From Haemaphysalis longicornis (Eukaryota > Arthropoda > Arachnida > Ixodida > Ixodidae), in assembly GCA_013339765.2 (NCBI GenBank), contig JABSTR010000955.1, positions 248,001 to 312,000 of the forward strand: a stretch of 64,000 nt of DNA, in the 5' to 3' direction. Both the position numbers and the translations under genes were made by a program. Positions 1 through 11,690 of this stretch are shown here, one piece after another. Positions within the stretch are counted from its first letter, which is position 1, and each line of letters begins with the position of its first letter. The notes below the pieces were generated by a model. The model was not told where the DNA came from and did not search any database. It worked only from the letters and a program-made list of their open reading frames with translations.

Positions 1-1796
1 TATCTGGCTATCACTCTTTCAGCGCCGACCTCCCCGGTATCAAGCAAATTTTGGTTACTACCCTTGTCAAACGCAATATACCGGCCATTCAGCACTACAC
101 CGGTGTCGACACCGTCGAACATGTTTTACTCGAACTCCTCTCTGACAGAAATCGGGGGGGGGGGGGGGGGGGGGTGGTAGTCTATTTTAAATGTCTACAG
201 CAGCCCCAGTAAGCATCACAATTTCGCACAGCTTTTCCGCAAAACACTAGATATCGTCAAAAAACAGACTTTGCTTATAGTCGGTGATTTTAAGTCCCCG
301 CACTCTGCTTGGGGTTATAAGAGAGATACAAAAAAAAGCAGACTTTTATGGCAGGAAGCCCAGCAACTAGGCCTCACTCTTCTCACCGATCCAGCCTATC
401 CAACACGCATTGGCAATAGTGTCACCAACGATACTACCCCCGATCTTACTTTCGTAAAAAACACGCGGGATACCACCTGGCAGAACACGTACGAGAACCT
501 TTGCAGCGACCATTATATCTTGTCTATAACCATCCCTTCAGGTCCGCCCCGCCGTCTCGGAAAGCAGCTTCGAATCGTGAACTGGGACACTTTTCACCAA
601 CTTCGGGAGGCGGCGGATGAGTCGGATGCCACTAACATTCATGACATCGAAACCTGGATAGCCGAGCTAAATGACCATGTAAACACTGCCACGAAGATCA
701 TTTCCGAGGAGGCTCAGCTCCAGCAGGTAGACACTAAGCTCCTCCATATGTGGGAGGCTAAATCTAGTATCCAAGCCCGTCTGCAAAAACAAACACTAAA
801 TCGCCCACTACGTCGACGGCTTGCTCGCCTCAACCGGGAAATCGAGGAATATGCTACCCGCCTCACGCGACAAAACTGGCACAGTACCTGTGATCGTATG
901 GATGGCCTGGAACACCCTTAGAAGTCTTCGTGACCCCGAAAACAGCAGGCTCATCCAACGTAACAACCTACGAGCACTGTTGCATTCTTTCGAGGGCACT
1001 GACAGCGATTTATTGCGTGATATCCAGGCACGCTCTATTAGCCCCAGCACGCCCGACCCCCTCCCTGAGTATACGGGGAATGCCAATCCTGACTTAGATA
1101 GGGCCATCACGATAGCAGAGGTTCGCGCTGCCATTCAAGGTCTTCGCACTAAATCGGCGCCTGGGCCTGACGGCATTACTAACAAGATCCTCCGCAACCT
1201 TGACGATAGCTCGGTAGAGGCCCTAACGAATTACATGAATAAATGTTGGGAGCAGGGTTGGGAGCATTCCCGCCGCATGGAAAACAGCCAAAATCACAGC
1301 GCAACCACCACCGTCTGCTCTAATAAATGTTTCTTCTCTCTCTCTCTCTCTCACAATGATTCCTAAACAAGAAAAAAATCTTCAGCTCGGCAATCTCAGG
1401 CCAATCTCGCTAACATCATGTGTAGGAAAATTATTTCAACACGTTGTGCTCGCTCTCCTTAATCACTTTATGGAAAACAAGATCCTCTATCCACACACCA
1501 TGGTTGGCTTTCGTGCCGGACTTTCCACGCAAGACGTCATGTTGCGCCTCAAACACGAGGTAATCGATGGCTACGGCTGCTCTCCGCTGGACACCAGGGC
1601 CGTTCTTACTCTAGATCAAACTAAGGCATTTGACAACGTCCGCCACGACGCTATCATGGCCAACCTTGCTGATCTCGACGTGGGTCAACGAGTTTATAAT
1701 TACATCAAAGACTTTCTTTCCGAACGCACCGCTCGGCTTGTCGTTGGCGGACTGGAATCCGACATTATTAGGATGGGCAGTCGGGGGACTCCACAG
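1..1796 (+). pseudogene. I-type LINE ORF2, 5' half (endonuclease and RT fingers/palm)
   Basis: This is the front half of a non-LTR retrotransposon polyprotein. The apurinic-like endonuclease reads in frame 3 up to the G run at 154-174 and in frame 1 from about 181, with GDFKSPHSAWGY near 283 and a C-terminal SDHY. A further shift near 905 leads to the RT N-terminus (SAPGPDGITNKILR). Another near 1356 leads to RPISLTSCVGKLF and the catalytic-loop region LDQTKAFDNVRHD, ending at GTPQ. At about 1797 the frame stops abruptly where a minus-strand gag begins. The rest of the same ORF resumes at 5260, so this is one element interrupted by another. The 5' end lies outside the window. The element is non-functional here: three frameshifts, and the YADD block is missing. 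Confidence 0.85.
154..174. repeat. poly-G run of 21
   Basis: An uninterrupted run of 21 G sits inside the endonuclease frame, and the reading frame changes across it. It may be a real microsatellite expansion or a sequencing or consensus artefact. Similar G or C runs recur at 24590, 41170, 41205, 45423, 45449 and 59426. Confidence 0.9.
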
Positions 1797-2487
1797 GTAC
1801 TCGCGCTTCTTGTGCGAGGGCCTCCAAGTTGCGAAAACTCCGGCCCCGCAGGTACGGTCTGAAACGCGGGTGGCATTGCCTGCACATGCGCGCTACCTTG
1901 ACCGCGTCGGCTGCCTCGGGGTCGGCCCGTTCGTACAGCTCCTGCATCTCCCGCACGTACTCGAGGAGGCTCTCCTCAGGGTGCTGCGTGCGAAGGGAAA
2001 GCTCGTCCCTCATACGGTGTTCGTAATCAGGTGGCAGGAATTCAGCGCGGAAGCGGTCCTTAAAATCTGCCATCGACTCGAAAGCCGGTTGGCAGCGCCT
2101 CCAACGCGCAGCGCTTCCTACCAGTGCCACGGGCAGGACCTGCCTCAGCACGTCATAATCCGATGCGCCAACCGCAGTCTGATACGAATCCAGTTGCTGC
2201 AGGTATTCGCAAACGGATTTCACATCTCCGTAGCCGGAATAGGAGGGAACCTCAATATTCAAACGCGGCTTCGAGACTGGCACTACAGGACCCGCGGTGG
2301 GAGCCGCTGGCGCCGAACCGAGCATTCGGGTCATCTCCGCGAACATCCCGGTCATCTGCCTCATCATTGAGGCGAGATCTGCGGGCTGCAACTGATCAGC
2401 AGCCTCCTGCGCAGCGGCCGCTGAGTCTCCCGCCGAGCCCTGCGGCTCCTCCTTCTCTCCCGTCTCTCTCCTTGTAGTAGAAGCCAT
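1797..2487 (-). pseudogene. Retrotransposon gag (truncated)
   Basis: This gag (capsid) frame starts at the ATG at 2485-2487 (MASTTRRETGE), following leader without a longer frame. It has an Ala/Gln/Met-rich N-terminus, then PSYSGYGDVKSVCEYLQQLD, a block typical of the Retrotrans_gag fold (FKDRFRAEFLPPDYEHRMRD) and EESLLEYVREMQELYERADP. About 230 codons are open. No CCHC knuckle is reached because the frame runs into foreign LINE sequence at about 1797. Gag proteins assemble the cytoplasmic particle in which reverse transcription occurs. The family assignment (Gypsy-like) is inference from the gag pattern and the tRNA-Lys primer site. Confidence 0.75.
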
Positions 2488-4873
2488 TGCCAGCGAACTA
2501 CCCAACAAAAGCTGGCTCAACCACGCCAAACTGCAGACGCGAATATACAGAGCAAGCCGCGCTAACTACATACGCAACGCGACAAACACCCCACACACAA
2601 ATCTACAATGGAAGCAAAAAAGGAACGTCAGGACAATACATAGGACCAACGGGGCTGAACTACAGCCACATTAAAATAAAAAAAACTACAGTAGGGACAC
2701 GTCAAAATACACAAGCGACTAATATCCCTACAAACGCTAAATACACTCGCAATGTAACCACTTAAGCCGTTAACCAAACAACATAAAAAAAACGCAAGAA
2801 AAACTTCAGGCATCTACAGCCATCGCAAAACCTAAGCAAACTAAAAAACTGGCCTCAAAACTAATTTACAAATATGCATCTATTGGCCTCGAGGACATAC
2901 CGTGGCGCCACCTACGAGTGACGTCACTTGTAGGACGCCGAATCGTGTTGTCGTCTGCTACAACACATTTCCCGTGCGTACGCGGAAGCGTGCTTTTTTT
3001 GTTGTGGCCACCGTCTCACCCGCTCCCTGTGGATTTGATGCAAATTACCAAAAAAGTTGTCTGTAAACCAAATAATTCGGGCAAGCAATCAGCGACTCGC
3101 TTGTTCCCGGCGACACCGCCGCGTTTAGGTAGTTGCTACCATGGCGACCCACAGCTCTTACATACGCAGCCAGCTAACGCCAAGGACGATGCAACTGATG
3201 CCGAGAAAAGTGCGCTGTAAATTCATTATGAAATACGTGTGGCGGGACATGTGTGTGCAAGCAAACACCTCGTAACAGTGACAGAAACGCGTCGCTCACT
3301 TATGATCTCACCGCGCGAACTGCTCGTATTGCCTGGTAAATGAATGACGCGAGAACGGTGATCAGATTGCTTCGCCGCACATGCTTAAATTATGTTATGG
3401 TCTGCAGTTTGGCTTAATCAGTGCCTATTTCCCCTACGATTTTTTTATAGTGATGCCCGGATTTGATTAACGATCACTGCCGTAGCCTGTACTCTGCACG
3501 GCTGATGTTTACTTTTCGCGACTTGTCCGCAATGTATGAACGGTATGAACGCGAGTTTTTAACGCCTTCGAGCGGGTTCGGACAAATGCTAATTTATAAT
3601 TGCAGCGTGTTTTGTATGTTTACAGTAAGCCGGCATTTCTCAAGCATCAAATTCGAAACTCACGACTTCTCACAGAAGGCGAGGCTGCGTACGAGGCGAA
3701 ACACGTCGTTAATTATTTCGGGAAGTGGGGGTATATAGAATAGGAGAACCGAGCGTTGGGGGCCCCCAAGAAGTTAGAGGAACCCAAAAGCAACACGCGC
3801 GTGCGCGACGGGAGGGCCTTCGCCAACAGCTCGCAGCCGGCTTCGGATGCACGTAATCGGATGTTGGGAACTTTAGGCTTGGCGTCGCAGCAGATATTTC
3901 ATCGCTGTTAGAGTTGCGACTGACAGTGCCTAACAGAACGTTTCACCGCGCTGGGAACTCTGTAAGCGCGGTGATTTCCGTTGAAGCGATCGACGATCAA
4001 GATACCTGCACTTGCGCGCAAGCATAGCCATCCTTCGGCCGCTCGCCGCACCGTGCGTGAACGGGCCGGCGCTGCCGGGACCGACCTCCGCGGCCGGTCG
4101 GCGTAAATCGCGGCAGATATCTGAGCATATCGCTTTGAAAACCACAGCTGATGACACTACCTATCAGAATTTTTCATCACACTAACATCCCCTTTCACCA
4201 ATCTGGAACTTCTTTTCCACGACTTGCGTGATTTTAAAAAGCGGCGACAAGTTGTTGCTGCCGCGACCTGCTTCGGTTCGAGCCGCACCGTCGGCTGTAC
4301 GGGCAGGCACGGAGGGTGCGTGTGCTTCTGCAAGCAGTTAACGCTTCACGATTTACTGCTTCATACATTTCTTGCAAACAAGGGAAATCTAGAGACTTCA
4401 CTCGGCGATCGTCGTAGTCCACATTGTTGATCGGGGAAACAAGCCGCTGCGTACGCTTCGGTCGCATGCGTATACACCACCACGCTCATGGTGTTTGCGG
4501 ATAATCTCTACCACAGTTGATACGGTATACAGTCACCATTAGGTCGAACTGCGCTTGACGCACTGAGAATTAACTTCAAACAAGGGAAATTAACACGAAA
4601 ATACTTTTAGAACGCGCTTCCTAAGCGAAGCGTCACGCGCTGCAAGCCAACTACGCAGCCAGATAGGAACGGTGATCCTATAAGTGACGTCAAAACGATC
4701 GCAGCGCCGCCCTCTCCAGTGGTGGGCCTCGCGGCCAATACGGCTAAAAGCCCTGGTCTCCCACTGCCAAAATGGCGCTTCCTTCCCGGAACAAAAGAAT
4801 GCCGTCCCAAACCGCAGTGGGCCCCTTCCCGGCAGCCGCAGAGAGCAAATGTCCACGGGTGGGCTTGACATCA

Positions 4874-4892
4874 GCCCCACGTTCGGGCGCCA
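4874..4892 (-). other. Primer-binding site, tRNA-Lys type
   Basis: On the minus strand the sequence TGGCGCCCGAACGTGGGGC begins two bases after the LTR end. It closely resembles the 3' end complement of tRNA-Lys used as minus-strand primer by many retroelements. Position, spacing and sequence together fix the LTR boundary. Confidence 0.8.
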
Positions 4893-4894
4893 GA

Positions 4895-5259
4895 TGTGGG
4901 CCTGCTCTCTACGGCATGCCAAGGAATGAGGCACACTGCGGTAGCGTGAAAGAACTTTAACTTTAACTCTTTACTTACATCCTCGTCCGGGCATACACAC
5001 GCACACACCACCAAAAACACTCTGTGTCCCCCGAGTCTTAGTCCCCGCGCGCGGTTCTTCAGCACCCCCGCCCGCTCCTTCACCTCGCCACTCGCTGCCC
5101 CGTGTCCGCCAGCGCCATCTCTCGGGTGCCGACGTCTCCAAGTCTTGCGGTCCGGGAGCCGCACGGCAGGCGAGGAGGGCAAGGGAAGGGAGCTCGCGGC
5201 GTGGGGCTCTGGGCAACACCCCCTAGGCCAGAAGGTGTCGTGCCAAGGCGCTCCCCACA
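4895..5259 (-). mobile_element. 5' LTR (365 bp) of the gag-bearing element
   Basis: The LTR is bounded by TGTGGG and CCCACA, a 6-bp inverted terminal repeat with the canonical TG...CA ends, and is flanked on its U5 side by the primer-binding site. On the minus strand it starts TGTGGGGAGCG and ends AGGCCCACA. The plus-strand right flank is LINE ORF2 sequence (IGKAYKQVVGIP), so the insertion lies inside the LINE. No matching second LTR or target duplication was found because the other end of the element is deleted. Confidence 0.75.
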
Positions 5260-6846
5260 AGCTGAACAAGATAAACTTAACTGCACTATTGGGAAAGCGT
5301 ACAAACAGGTGGTCGGAATTCCCATCACCGCATTTACTCAACATTCCGAAGCAATGGGTATCCATAATAGCCTTGAAGAGCTTCTTGAGGCACAAAGAAT
5401 AGCACAACTTCAACGGCTCTCCAGTAGCGAAACGGGGCGCACTATCCTTCAAGAGCTGTACATTACTTACGCCTCCCAGCATGGGGAAAAGATGATGCTT
5501 ACTCGCTCACAGCGGGAGCATATCCGTACATCTCCCCTTCCTCGAAATACGCACCCGGTATACAATGTTGATCGACGCCTAGCCAGGGCGGCTGCTCTCC
5601 ACCGCCGCCTTCGAGAGGAAAAAAAATTCCCTCGCACTTCCCCGAGGGGGAGAGTGTGTAAGTGCGAATGCACGGTTGTTGATTGCGCGATTACGGTGGA
5701 TATCGTGATCTTGGAGTGGAGAGGAGGCGCCCAACACCCGCAGTCACTGAGCGGAGAGAGGAGGAGGAGAGTAGCGCCCGCCGTTACGGCGAGGGCTACA
5801 GGAGCGCCCTCACGCGTCGGAATGCGGAGCGCCCGCTACGCGAGCGAGAGCTCTCCCGCCCGAAGTGGAGAGGAGGCGCCCAACACCCGCAGTCACTGAG
5901 CGGAGAGAGGAGGAGGAGAGTAGCGCGCGCCCATCTCCCCCCGTTGCTAGGGGAGACGAGGAGGAAGACGAGGAGCGCGCGCACCCGCAGCTGTTGCTAT
6001 GCGGACGACGGCGGCGGACGATTCAGGCTCGCTTAAGAAGTGCATTCGCACTTAAAACAAGTGTTCTACGTCGACACCGCGGAATACCCAGACAGACCGG
6101 TCATGAGAATAGTGGCAGTGGATCAGCAGGGTAATTCAACTGCCTCTGGTTCAGTCTGCTCAATTCACCCAGAGACCGGGGAGGAAGCAGCCATTGCACT
6201 TGCCATATCCTCCACACCCGTAAAAATAATTGTGACTGATTCGAAAAGAGCCATTAGAAACTTTGAGAAGGGTAGAATTTCACCCCAAGCGCAGCGCCTT
6301 CAATCCTTTACTGGGTCTAAACTCCGCGAGGTCCTTCTTATATGGACGCCAGCACATTCGTCCTTGCCAGGTAATGAGCATGCTCACGAAGCGGCCCGAG
6401 GTTTCAGCTACCGGGACCGCCTCGATCTTGATGAGCAATCGCTACATACGGGGGGCAGGGAGAGGCTTGTGACATATAGGGACATCACCGCTCACTATCG
6501 CTTAGGCCACCTGAAATACCCGGCGGCGCATCCCTCCCTCAGTCGGTGGCAGTCAGTGGCCTGGCGACTCTTGCAGTCCAACACCTTTCCGAACCCCGCA
6601 GCCTACAGCTGCCTATACCCAGACCTTTACAAAGAGCAATGTAGATGGTGCTCCGAACGAGCCAACCTGCAGCTCATGGTATGGCCCTGTCCCGAGAAAC
6701 CACAACAAACATCGCAGACAATAGTGATCAGGACTCAGGAGCAATGGGAGGCCGTGTTGCTCAGCTCCGACCAAGAGACTCAACGCAGCCTTGTCCAACT
6801 GGCCGAAGATTCCGCTAGGGCTCATGGGCTCCTGGCCGCCATCTGA
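5260..6846 (+). pseudogene. I-type LINE ORF2, 3' half (RT thumb, RNase H), split by insert
   Basis: This continues the ORF2 begun at position 1. From 5260 to about 5620 it encodes the RT C-terminal region (IGKAYKQVVGIPITAF, MGIHNSLEELLEAQRIAQLQRLSS, SPLPRNTHPVYNVDRRLARAA). After a 437-bp insert the frame resumes exactly in phase at about 6058 with VFYVDTAEYP, the first RNase H strand. It continues through EEAAIALAIS, IIVTDSKRAIRNF and IWTPAHSSLPGNEHAHEAAR, giving the D, E, D and final D/H region expected of RNase H1-type domains, then a C-terminal CRWCSERAN stub and a TGA at 6844-6846. RNase H removes RNA from the cDNA hybrid. Without the missing YADD block the protein cannot work. Confidence 0.85.
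5621..6057 (+). mobile_element. Hairpin-ended modular element, copy 1 (Helentron-like)
   Basis: A 437-bp insert interrupts the RNase H linker of the LINE inside an A run (host GAGGAAAAACAAGTG). Its 5' end is AATTCCCTCGCACTTCCCCG followed by AGGGGGA, which folds as CCCTCG/CGAGGG. TAAGTGCGAATGCAC (5659-5673) is a perfect 15-bp inverted match to GTGCATTCGCACTTA (6040-6054), and the 3' end is a stem-loop AAGTGC-ATTC-GCACTT plus AAAA. The interior holds two direct copies of a GC-rich block (about 5715-5776 and 5865-5926). There is no coding capacity. These end features are those of non-autonomous Helentrons; a MITE of another superfamily remains possible. Confidence 0.6.
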
Positions 6847-6929
6847 CGGGGAAGGACCGTCGAACGCTCCCTTTCGTCCCCTTCCCTCCCCCAGTTTGGG
6901 CAAAATAAAGTTTTCTCATCATCATCATC
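6847..6929 (+). other. 3' UTR and tail of the plus-strand I-type LINE
   Basis: After the ORF2 stop there is a short 3' UTR with AATAAA at 6904-6909 and a terminal (ATC)n array ending near 6929. The next base begins reading as RNase H of a LINE on the other strand, so this tail marks an insertion junction. Confidence 0.7.
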
Positions 6930-9324
6930 CACAGGATCCTGGGGAGGGTGTCGGAGGATGATACGGAGAGCTTGTGGGGAGATTTGGAGAGGGCATGCTG
7001 GGAGTCGGAGAGGATGGTGGTGAGTTGGGGCTGTTGAACTATGGCGAGGGCAATGACAACTTTCTCTGCCACCGTAGGAGTGGTGGTGAGGACAGACATG
7101 GTTGTGGGATGGGGAGGACCGTGCATAGAAGTGGCGTAAGCCTGATTGTTCGGGTATTGAGCCGCGTCCACATAAATGGTAGTGGGGGAGGGTGAAAGGG
7201 AGATGGTGTGGCGCTTGGCACGTGCCATGCTGCGGGCTGCATGGTGGAGAGGGTCCATGTTGCGAGGAAGGGGTTTGATGAGGAGTAGGCGTCGTATGTG
7301 GGGGGCAGAAGCAGTGTTTGAATTGGGTTGATATTGAGGGAGGCTAGGATGTGGTGTCCAGTGGAGGAACGGGAGAGACGGAGGATTTGGGAGGAGCGCT
7401 GCGCTTCCATGAGTTCCTGTGTAGTGTTGTGGAGTCCCATAGCTGTGAGGCACGTGGTAGAGGCATGGGGGGTAAAAGCAACGCGTGGCGGTTGGCTTTG
7501 CGTATAAGGCCGCTGAGTTGTGCGTGCTGGGTTTGTGTGAGAAGGGTGAAAGGAAAGTGGTAGGTTAATCGGCTGATTAGAAATCTTTGGAGAAGACGTA
7601 TGCGGTCGGTCTCTCCCATGCCGTGTTGGCGGTTTGCCACCCGGCGGCTAAGGTGAGAGGTTTGGGCTACGTATTGTTTTATGTGAGTGAGTGCTATGTG
7701 AGGGGAGCGAGTGGAGGTGATGTGGAGCCCTAGAATACGGAGGTGGGTGGCTTGGGGCATAGGTGTGCTGTGTGCACATAAACAGATTTTAGGTGGTGGG
7801 CGGTTTTGTGTGGTGGAAGAATGAGCAGTTGAGCATGAGGTGTTGGATGCATTGCAGGGTGGTAGTGAGACCTGCCTGTAAGGTTTCCTGGATGTGTGCG
7901 TCGCTGCCTGAAGGAACCCAGAGAGTTATGTCGTCTGCATAGAGAGTGCTGCGGAGGTGTAAGATAGTGTGGAGGGCTGTAGCTAGGGGGATAAGAGCTA
8001 TGTTAAAAAGAAGATGTGATAGGACAGCCCCTTGGGGTGTGCCGCGGGCTGGCATAGGGAAAGGGGGGGGGGACTGCAGGGTGCCCAGGCGTATCGTTAC
8101 CGTACGGGGGGAGAGAAAGTTCCGGATATAGGCGTTGGTGTTGGTGTCGAGGCCGAGTGGAGATAGTTGACCTAATATAGCGGTGTGGGAAATGTTATCA
8201 AATGCTTTCTGTAGATCTAAAGAGAGAATGGCCGCATTGTCACGTGTAGGGCGGTGCTGTAGAATGTCGTGGTGTACCTGTATAAGAGCGTCCTGGGTTC
8301 AAAGATGCGGTCTAAATCCTAGCATATTTGGGGGGAAAATGTTGTATTCAAGGTAGTGGGTGATTCGGGCGTGTATAACATGTTCCAATGATTTGCCGAG
8401 ACAAGAGGTCAGAGAGATTGGACGGAGGTGCAGGATGCCCAGAGGTTTATTGGGTTTGGGGATAAGTGTTATATCGGAGTGGGTCCAGCTACTGGGGAGA
8501 TTGTGGTTGTGCCAATGTGTGTTGAGTACGGTAGTAAGGTGGCCAATGGTGAGGTCGTCGAGATGTCATGTCGGAGGAGTGTATTTGTGATCCCATCCGC
8601 TCCGGGAGCAGTATGGCGAGGGAGTGTGAGTAACTCGGCTTTCACTTCTTCGAAAGTGATGGAGGCATCGAGTTCGTCATTGGTTGGGCCAGTGTATTCA
8701 GGCTGCCCAGGTACGTCGGGAGCAGGGGGGATATAGAGTTGTTTAACTGTGCTAAGAAGTGCGTCGGGGTCCTGATTGAGGGAGTGCATCAGTTGTTGTA
8801 CTCGGCCGTTTGTGTGGTGTTTTGGGTTTTACGGATTGAGGAGGTGACGTAGAATGGCCCAAGTGCGTTTAGTAGAAAGCGTTCCGTTGAAGGAGTCACA
8901 CAGCTGGTTCCAGTTGGTGCGGGCGAGGGTTTGTGCGTGTTCCTGCATGGCCAAGTTGGAGACGAGCTAGTTTACGTTTGAGGGTACGATTGTGCTTCTG
9001 CTGCCTCCAGCGTTTTCCTATGCCGTGGGTAAGCTTTCCATCGGTGTTGCATGCGGGAGTCAACATAAGGTGATGGGGTAGCGGGGTCTACAGGGTGTTC
9101 ATGTTTGGTGCGGGTGGTAAGTAGGGCTACAAGCCATTCTTCCAGGGCGTCGGGATCCGCGGAAGAGGGGGCTGGGATTTCGCGGCTGTCCTGGCGGAAC
9201 GCAGTTTGTAATTGAGGGTTTTATAGACTTAGGAGGCCGGTAGGTTAGAGAGGGAAGAGCGAGTTCAATAATGTAGTGGTTGCTGCCTATAGCCAGTCTG
9301 CTGAGTGCATGTTATGTGAAAAGG
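6930..9324 (-). pseudogene. I-type LINE ORF2 on minus strand: RT and partial RNase H
   Basis: Read on the minus strand from 9324 down, this gives the end of the endonuclease (IGSNHYII), a linker, RT fingers (APGADGITNTLLRHD near 8660), RGTPQGAVLSHLLFNIAL and STLYADDITLW (about 7935), the thumb (TRILGLHITSTRSP-like, near 7735), and finally RNase H strand 1 (IYVDAAQYP) to SDSQHALSKSP. It stops at about 6930, where the other LINE's tail abuts. Several frameshifts and stops break it, so it is dead. The missing RNase H end should lie beyond the inserted plus-strand LINE, outside the window. The element continues upstream on the far side of the hAT insert at 12036. Confidence 0.8.
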
Positions 9325-10020
9325 CAGTGTTGTACGGAACGGCGTTACAAGGAACGGCGTTCCTGGAACTAGTTCCTTTTTGGAGGAACGGAGGAACGCC
9401 ACCGTTCCATTAAGGGTCGGTGGAACTGTAACGGTAACTCGTTACGTTTTTGAAGGAACGGCAGGAACGGCGTTCCTGCCGTTACATTGCTAGGATTTGG
9501 CTGTTTTTGATGCCAAGGCGCGAGTACAAAAATCCACAAAGCGCTACTGCGTTTTTCTTCCTATAAGATGGTCAGTTCGCCCGCCCTTCAGCCGTATGTG
9601 CTTCCTCGAAGGTCAAAGGCTGAACAATAACCACGCAGCAGGCCGCAGCTTGTGCTTGCTTTCATGCTGGTTGCTTACGCGGCGTTCGACGGGTGAATAG
9701 CGTCGCCGCGAGAATGCTTTTCACCCTTCATCGTTTGTCTGGGGAGGCCAGAATGCTCGTCTGGCCGATACAATTGTTCCCTGGCGGGGAAAGAATAGAG
9801 AGTTTTAGCAGTCCCTCTGTTCTGTCGTATGCGTTGTTACTGGGTTGACGGGGACCCGGAAGGCACTTGGGCATTCGTCGCGGTAGGGCGATTAGTTCCG
9901 TGGGTCTGCCTTCTCCATGTCCGTGCCTCTGCACACTTCCTACTCGCCCTTCTGCGCGCTCAGGAGCAGACCGGTCCCGGTCAACCCGGTAACAACGTAG
10001 CCAACGAAACGGACGGACTG

Positions 10021-10133
10021 CTAAACGGGATCCGGACATTTCGGTGTCGGACATTTCGGTCCAGGACGTTTCCGTGTGGACATTTCTGTGCACGGGCATT
10101 TTGGTGCACGACGTCTTGGCCCAGACATTTTGA
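10021..10133. repeat. Minisatellite, 14-16 bp unit, array 1
   Basis: About seven degenerate units of the type GGACATTTCGGTGTC in tandem. The unit is the reverse complement of that in the array at 11556-11690 in the same hAT-like element. Confidence 0.7.
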
Positions 10134-11555
10134 GTGAGGGGGCGCCCCAGGCATTCTTTGAACATTTTAGCTTTAATATTGTAATTTCGTCACTTGATAT
10201 GATTTTACGTTCGAGACTTGTGCTTGCGCCGCCGTTAGGGGAGGGAAAGCTGAGCTCCGCCGGCAATCATCCCACTAAGTAAAGAGAGAGGGGTGTCACT
10301 TGTGCTTCACCATTGCGTCGACTGGACTTCGAAAACTTGAAGACGACTGTTGCCGCTGTCGTCACACTAGCCTATTCATTTTTTTGCTCCTTATAATGGG
10401 AGGAAGCGATGTATACCTGGGGTGTCCATGATATGCGCGACTTGATGAGCTAATTCCCAACGGGGTGACTGAAGGCGCAGAAAGAGCGATTCCTGGAGTG
10501 GGGGCGCCGTCGATATGACCGCGACGCGCGGAAGGGCGTTGCCAGCAAACGATAGTGGCCATTGTGCTCTCAGCGGCTTTTTGGGTGGCTTTTTGTGTCA
10601 CATTATAGAGGTTTCGTGCGCCCATGGTGAATGTAAAGCTTTTTCTCTGTTTTAAACGCGAAGTGTGCTATGTCATTGTTCTGAATGTATCACCCAATTC
10701 CTGCAAAAGCCTCCACTAAGAGGCTATCAGTATGTTCTAAATAAAAAATAAAAAATCACTGCGGTGACGCTTCGGAGACCGTGAACTCCATCACGCCAGT
10801 AGGATTTTCAGGGGAAACCGAAAGTAATATGACTGAAAAAGAAATCTCGTCGAGATTCGAGCGTACAGGCCGGATGTGGGAGGGGGCGGGGCGCTCAATC
10901 AAAGAATTAAAATGTGGTAAATGTAGGCTTGTAAACATTAAACGAAGGTTGGTTGTCCCGAACACAATGGGTGGAATTTGTATGCACAACCGGCACGCGC
11001 TTAATCAGCATTTAGGACATTAGAAACTGCGGCTGTTTTCCAAAAGGCCCGTTTTTACTCCCCGACAATATCCTAGACCAGTGTTCGCGAATTCATTTTA
11101 GCAAGGCAGCCCAGCCTACGTAATACTCTTCATAAGGTTTTCTTCATTCTGGGGGGCTAGCTAATGTTTGTTACTTTTTGGATATTGAGAGTGTGCATGT
11201 AATTTATGTAATTTGAGGGTTTGTAATTTAAAAAAAAATACAAAAGAGGAGATAGACCATCGTAAACCCGGGTAATTGTCTTAGCTAAAAAAGAGCGAAT
11301 ATAAATTAACAACCTGTCATAAATAAAAAAAACGTCTGCTAAAGAATGCAATCGGCTGCATAACAGGTGTCCCCAGGAAGAGGTATTAAACAAAAATATA
11401 TAAATGTAGAATTTCTAAAAATACCTGGCAAAGATCGAACATGGCATCAATCAAAAAAATAAATGCACTGCTCCAGATTGTTGTCCATAACCCACGTTAA
11501 GAGGAAATAAAAATATAACGGCTGTCGAAAACAGGCGAGCATTGGATAATTTGGT

Positions 11556-11690
11556 CGCCGAAATGTCCGTACACCGAAATGTGCGTGCACCGCAACGCCC
11601 GTACACCGATATGTCCATACACCGATATGTCCGTACACCGAAATTTCCGCACCGAAATATCCTGTATCGAAATGTCCTCGAGCCGTCTGG
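11556..11690. repeat. Minisatellite, about 16-bp unit, array 2 (inverted relative to array 1)
   Basis: About eight units of the type CACCGAAATGTCCGTA in tandem. With array 1 this makes a large interrupted inverted repeat spanning roughly 1.65 kb. Confidence 0.7.

Larger units (their letters stand above)
1797..4894 (-). mobile_element. LTR retrotransposon internal region (gag plus long leader), truncated
   Basis: This is the minus-strand internal part of an LTR element whose 5' LTR is at 4895-5259. From the LTR leftwards it holds a primer-binding site (4874-4892), about 2.4 kb without a convincing gene, and a gag frame starting at 2487. Protease, pol and 3' LTR are missing: gag is cut at about 1797 and fused to LINE RT sequence. 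The simplest reading is that the element inserted into the LINE RT and a later deletion removed its 3' half together with roughly 130-200 codons of the LINE. The leader contains TGACGTCA palindromes near 2920 and a TGACGTCA near 4685; their role is unknown. The leader could also contain other degenerate repeats that I do not recognise. Confidence 0.65.

Noticed and set aside
1829..2477. Plus-strand open frames opposite the gag
   Set aside because: They are reading-frame shadows of the minus-strand gag, which has the real protein signature.
2916..2930. TGACGTCA as a functional CRE regulatory site
   Set aside because: An 8-bp palindrome alone is weak evidence, and it lies in degenerate retroelement leader.
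3754..3767. TTGGGGGCCCCCAA palindrome as a polypurine tract or replication origin
   Set aside because: No LTR start follows it and no supporting context is present.
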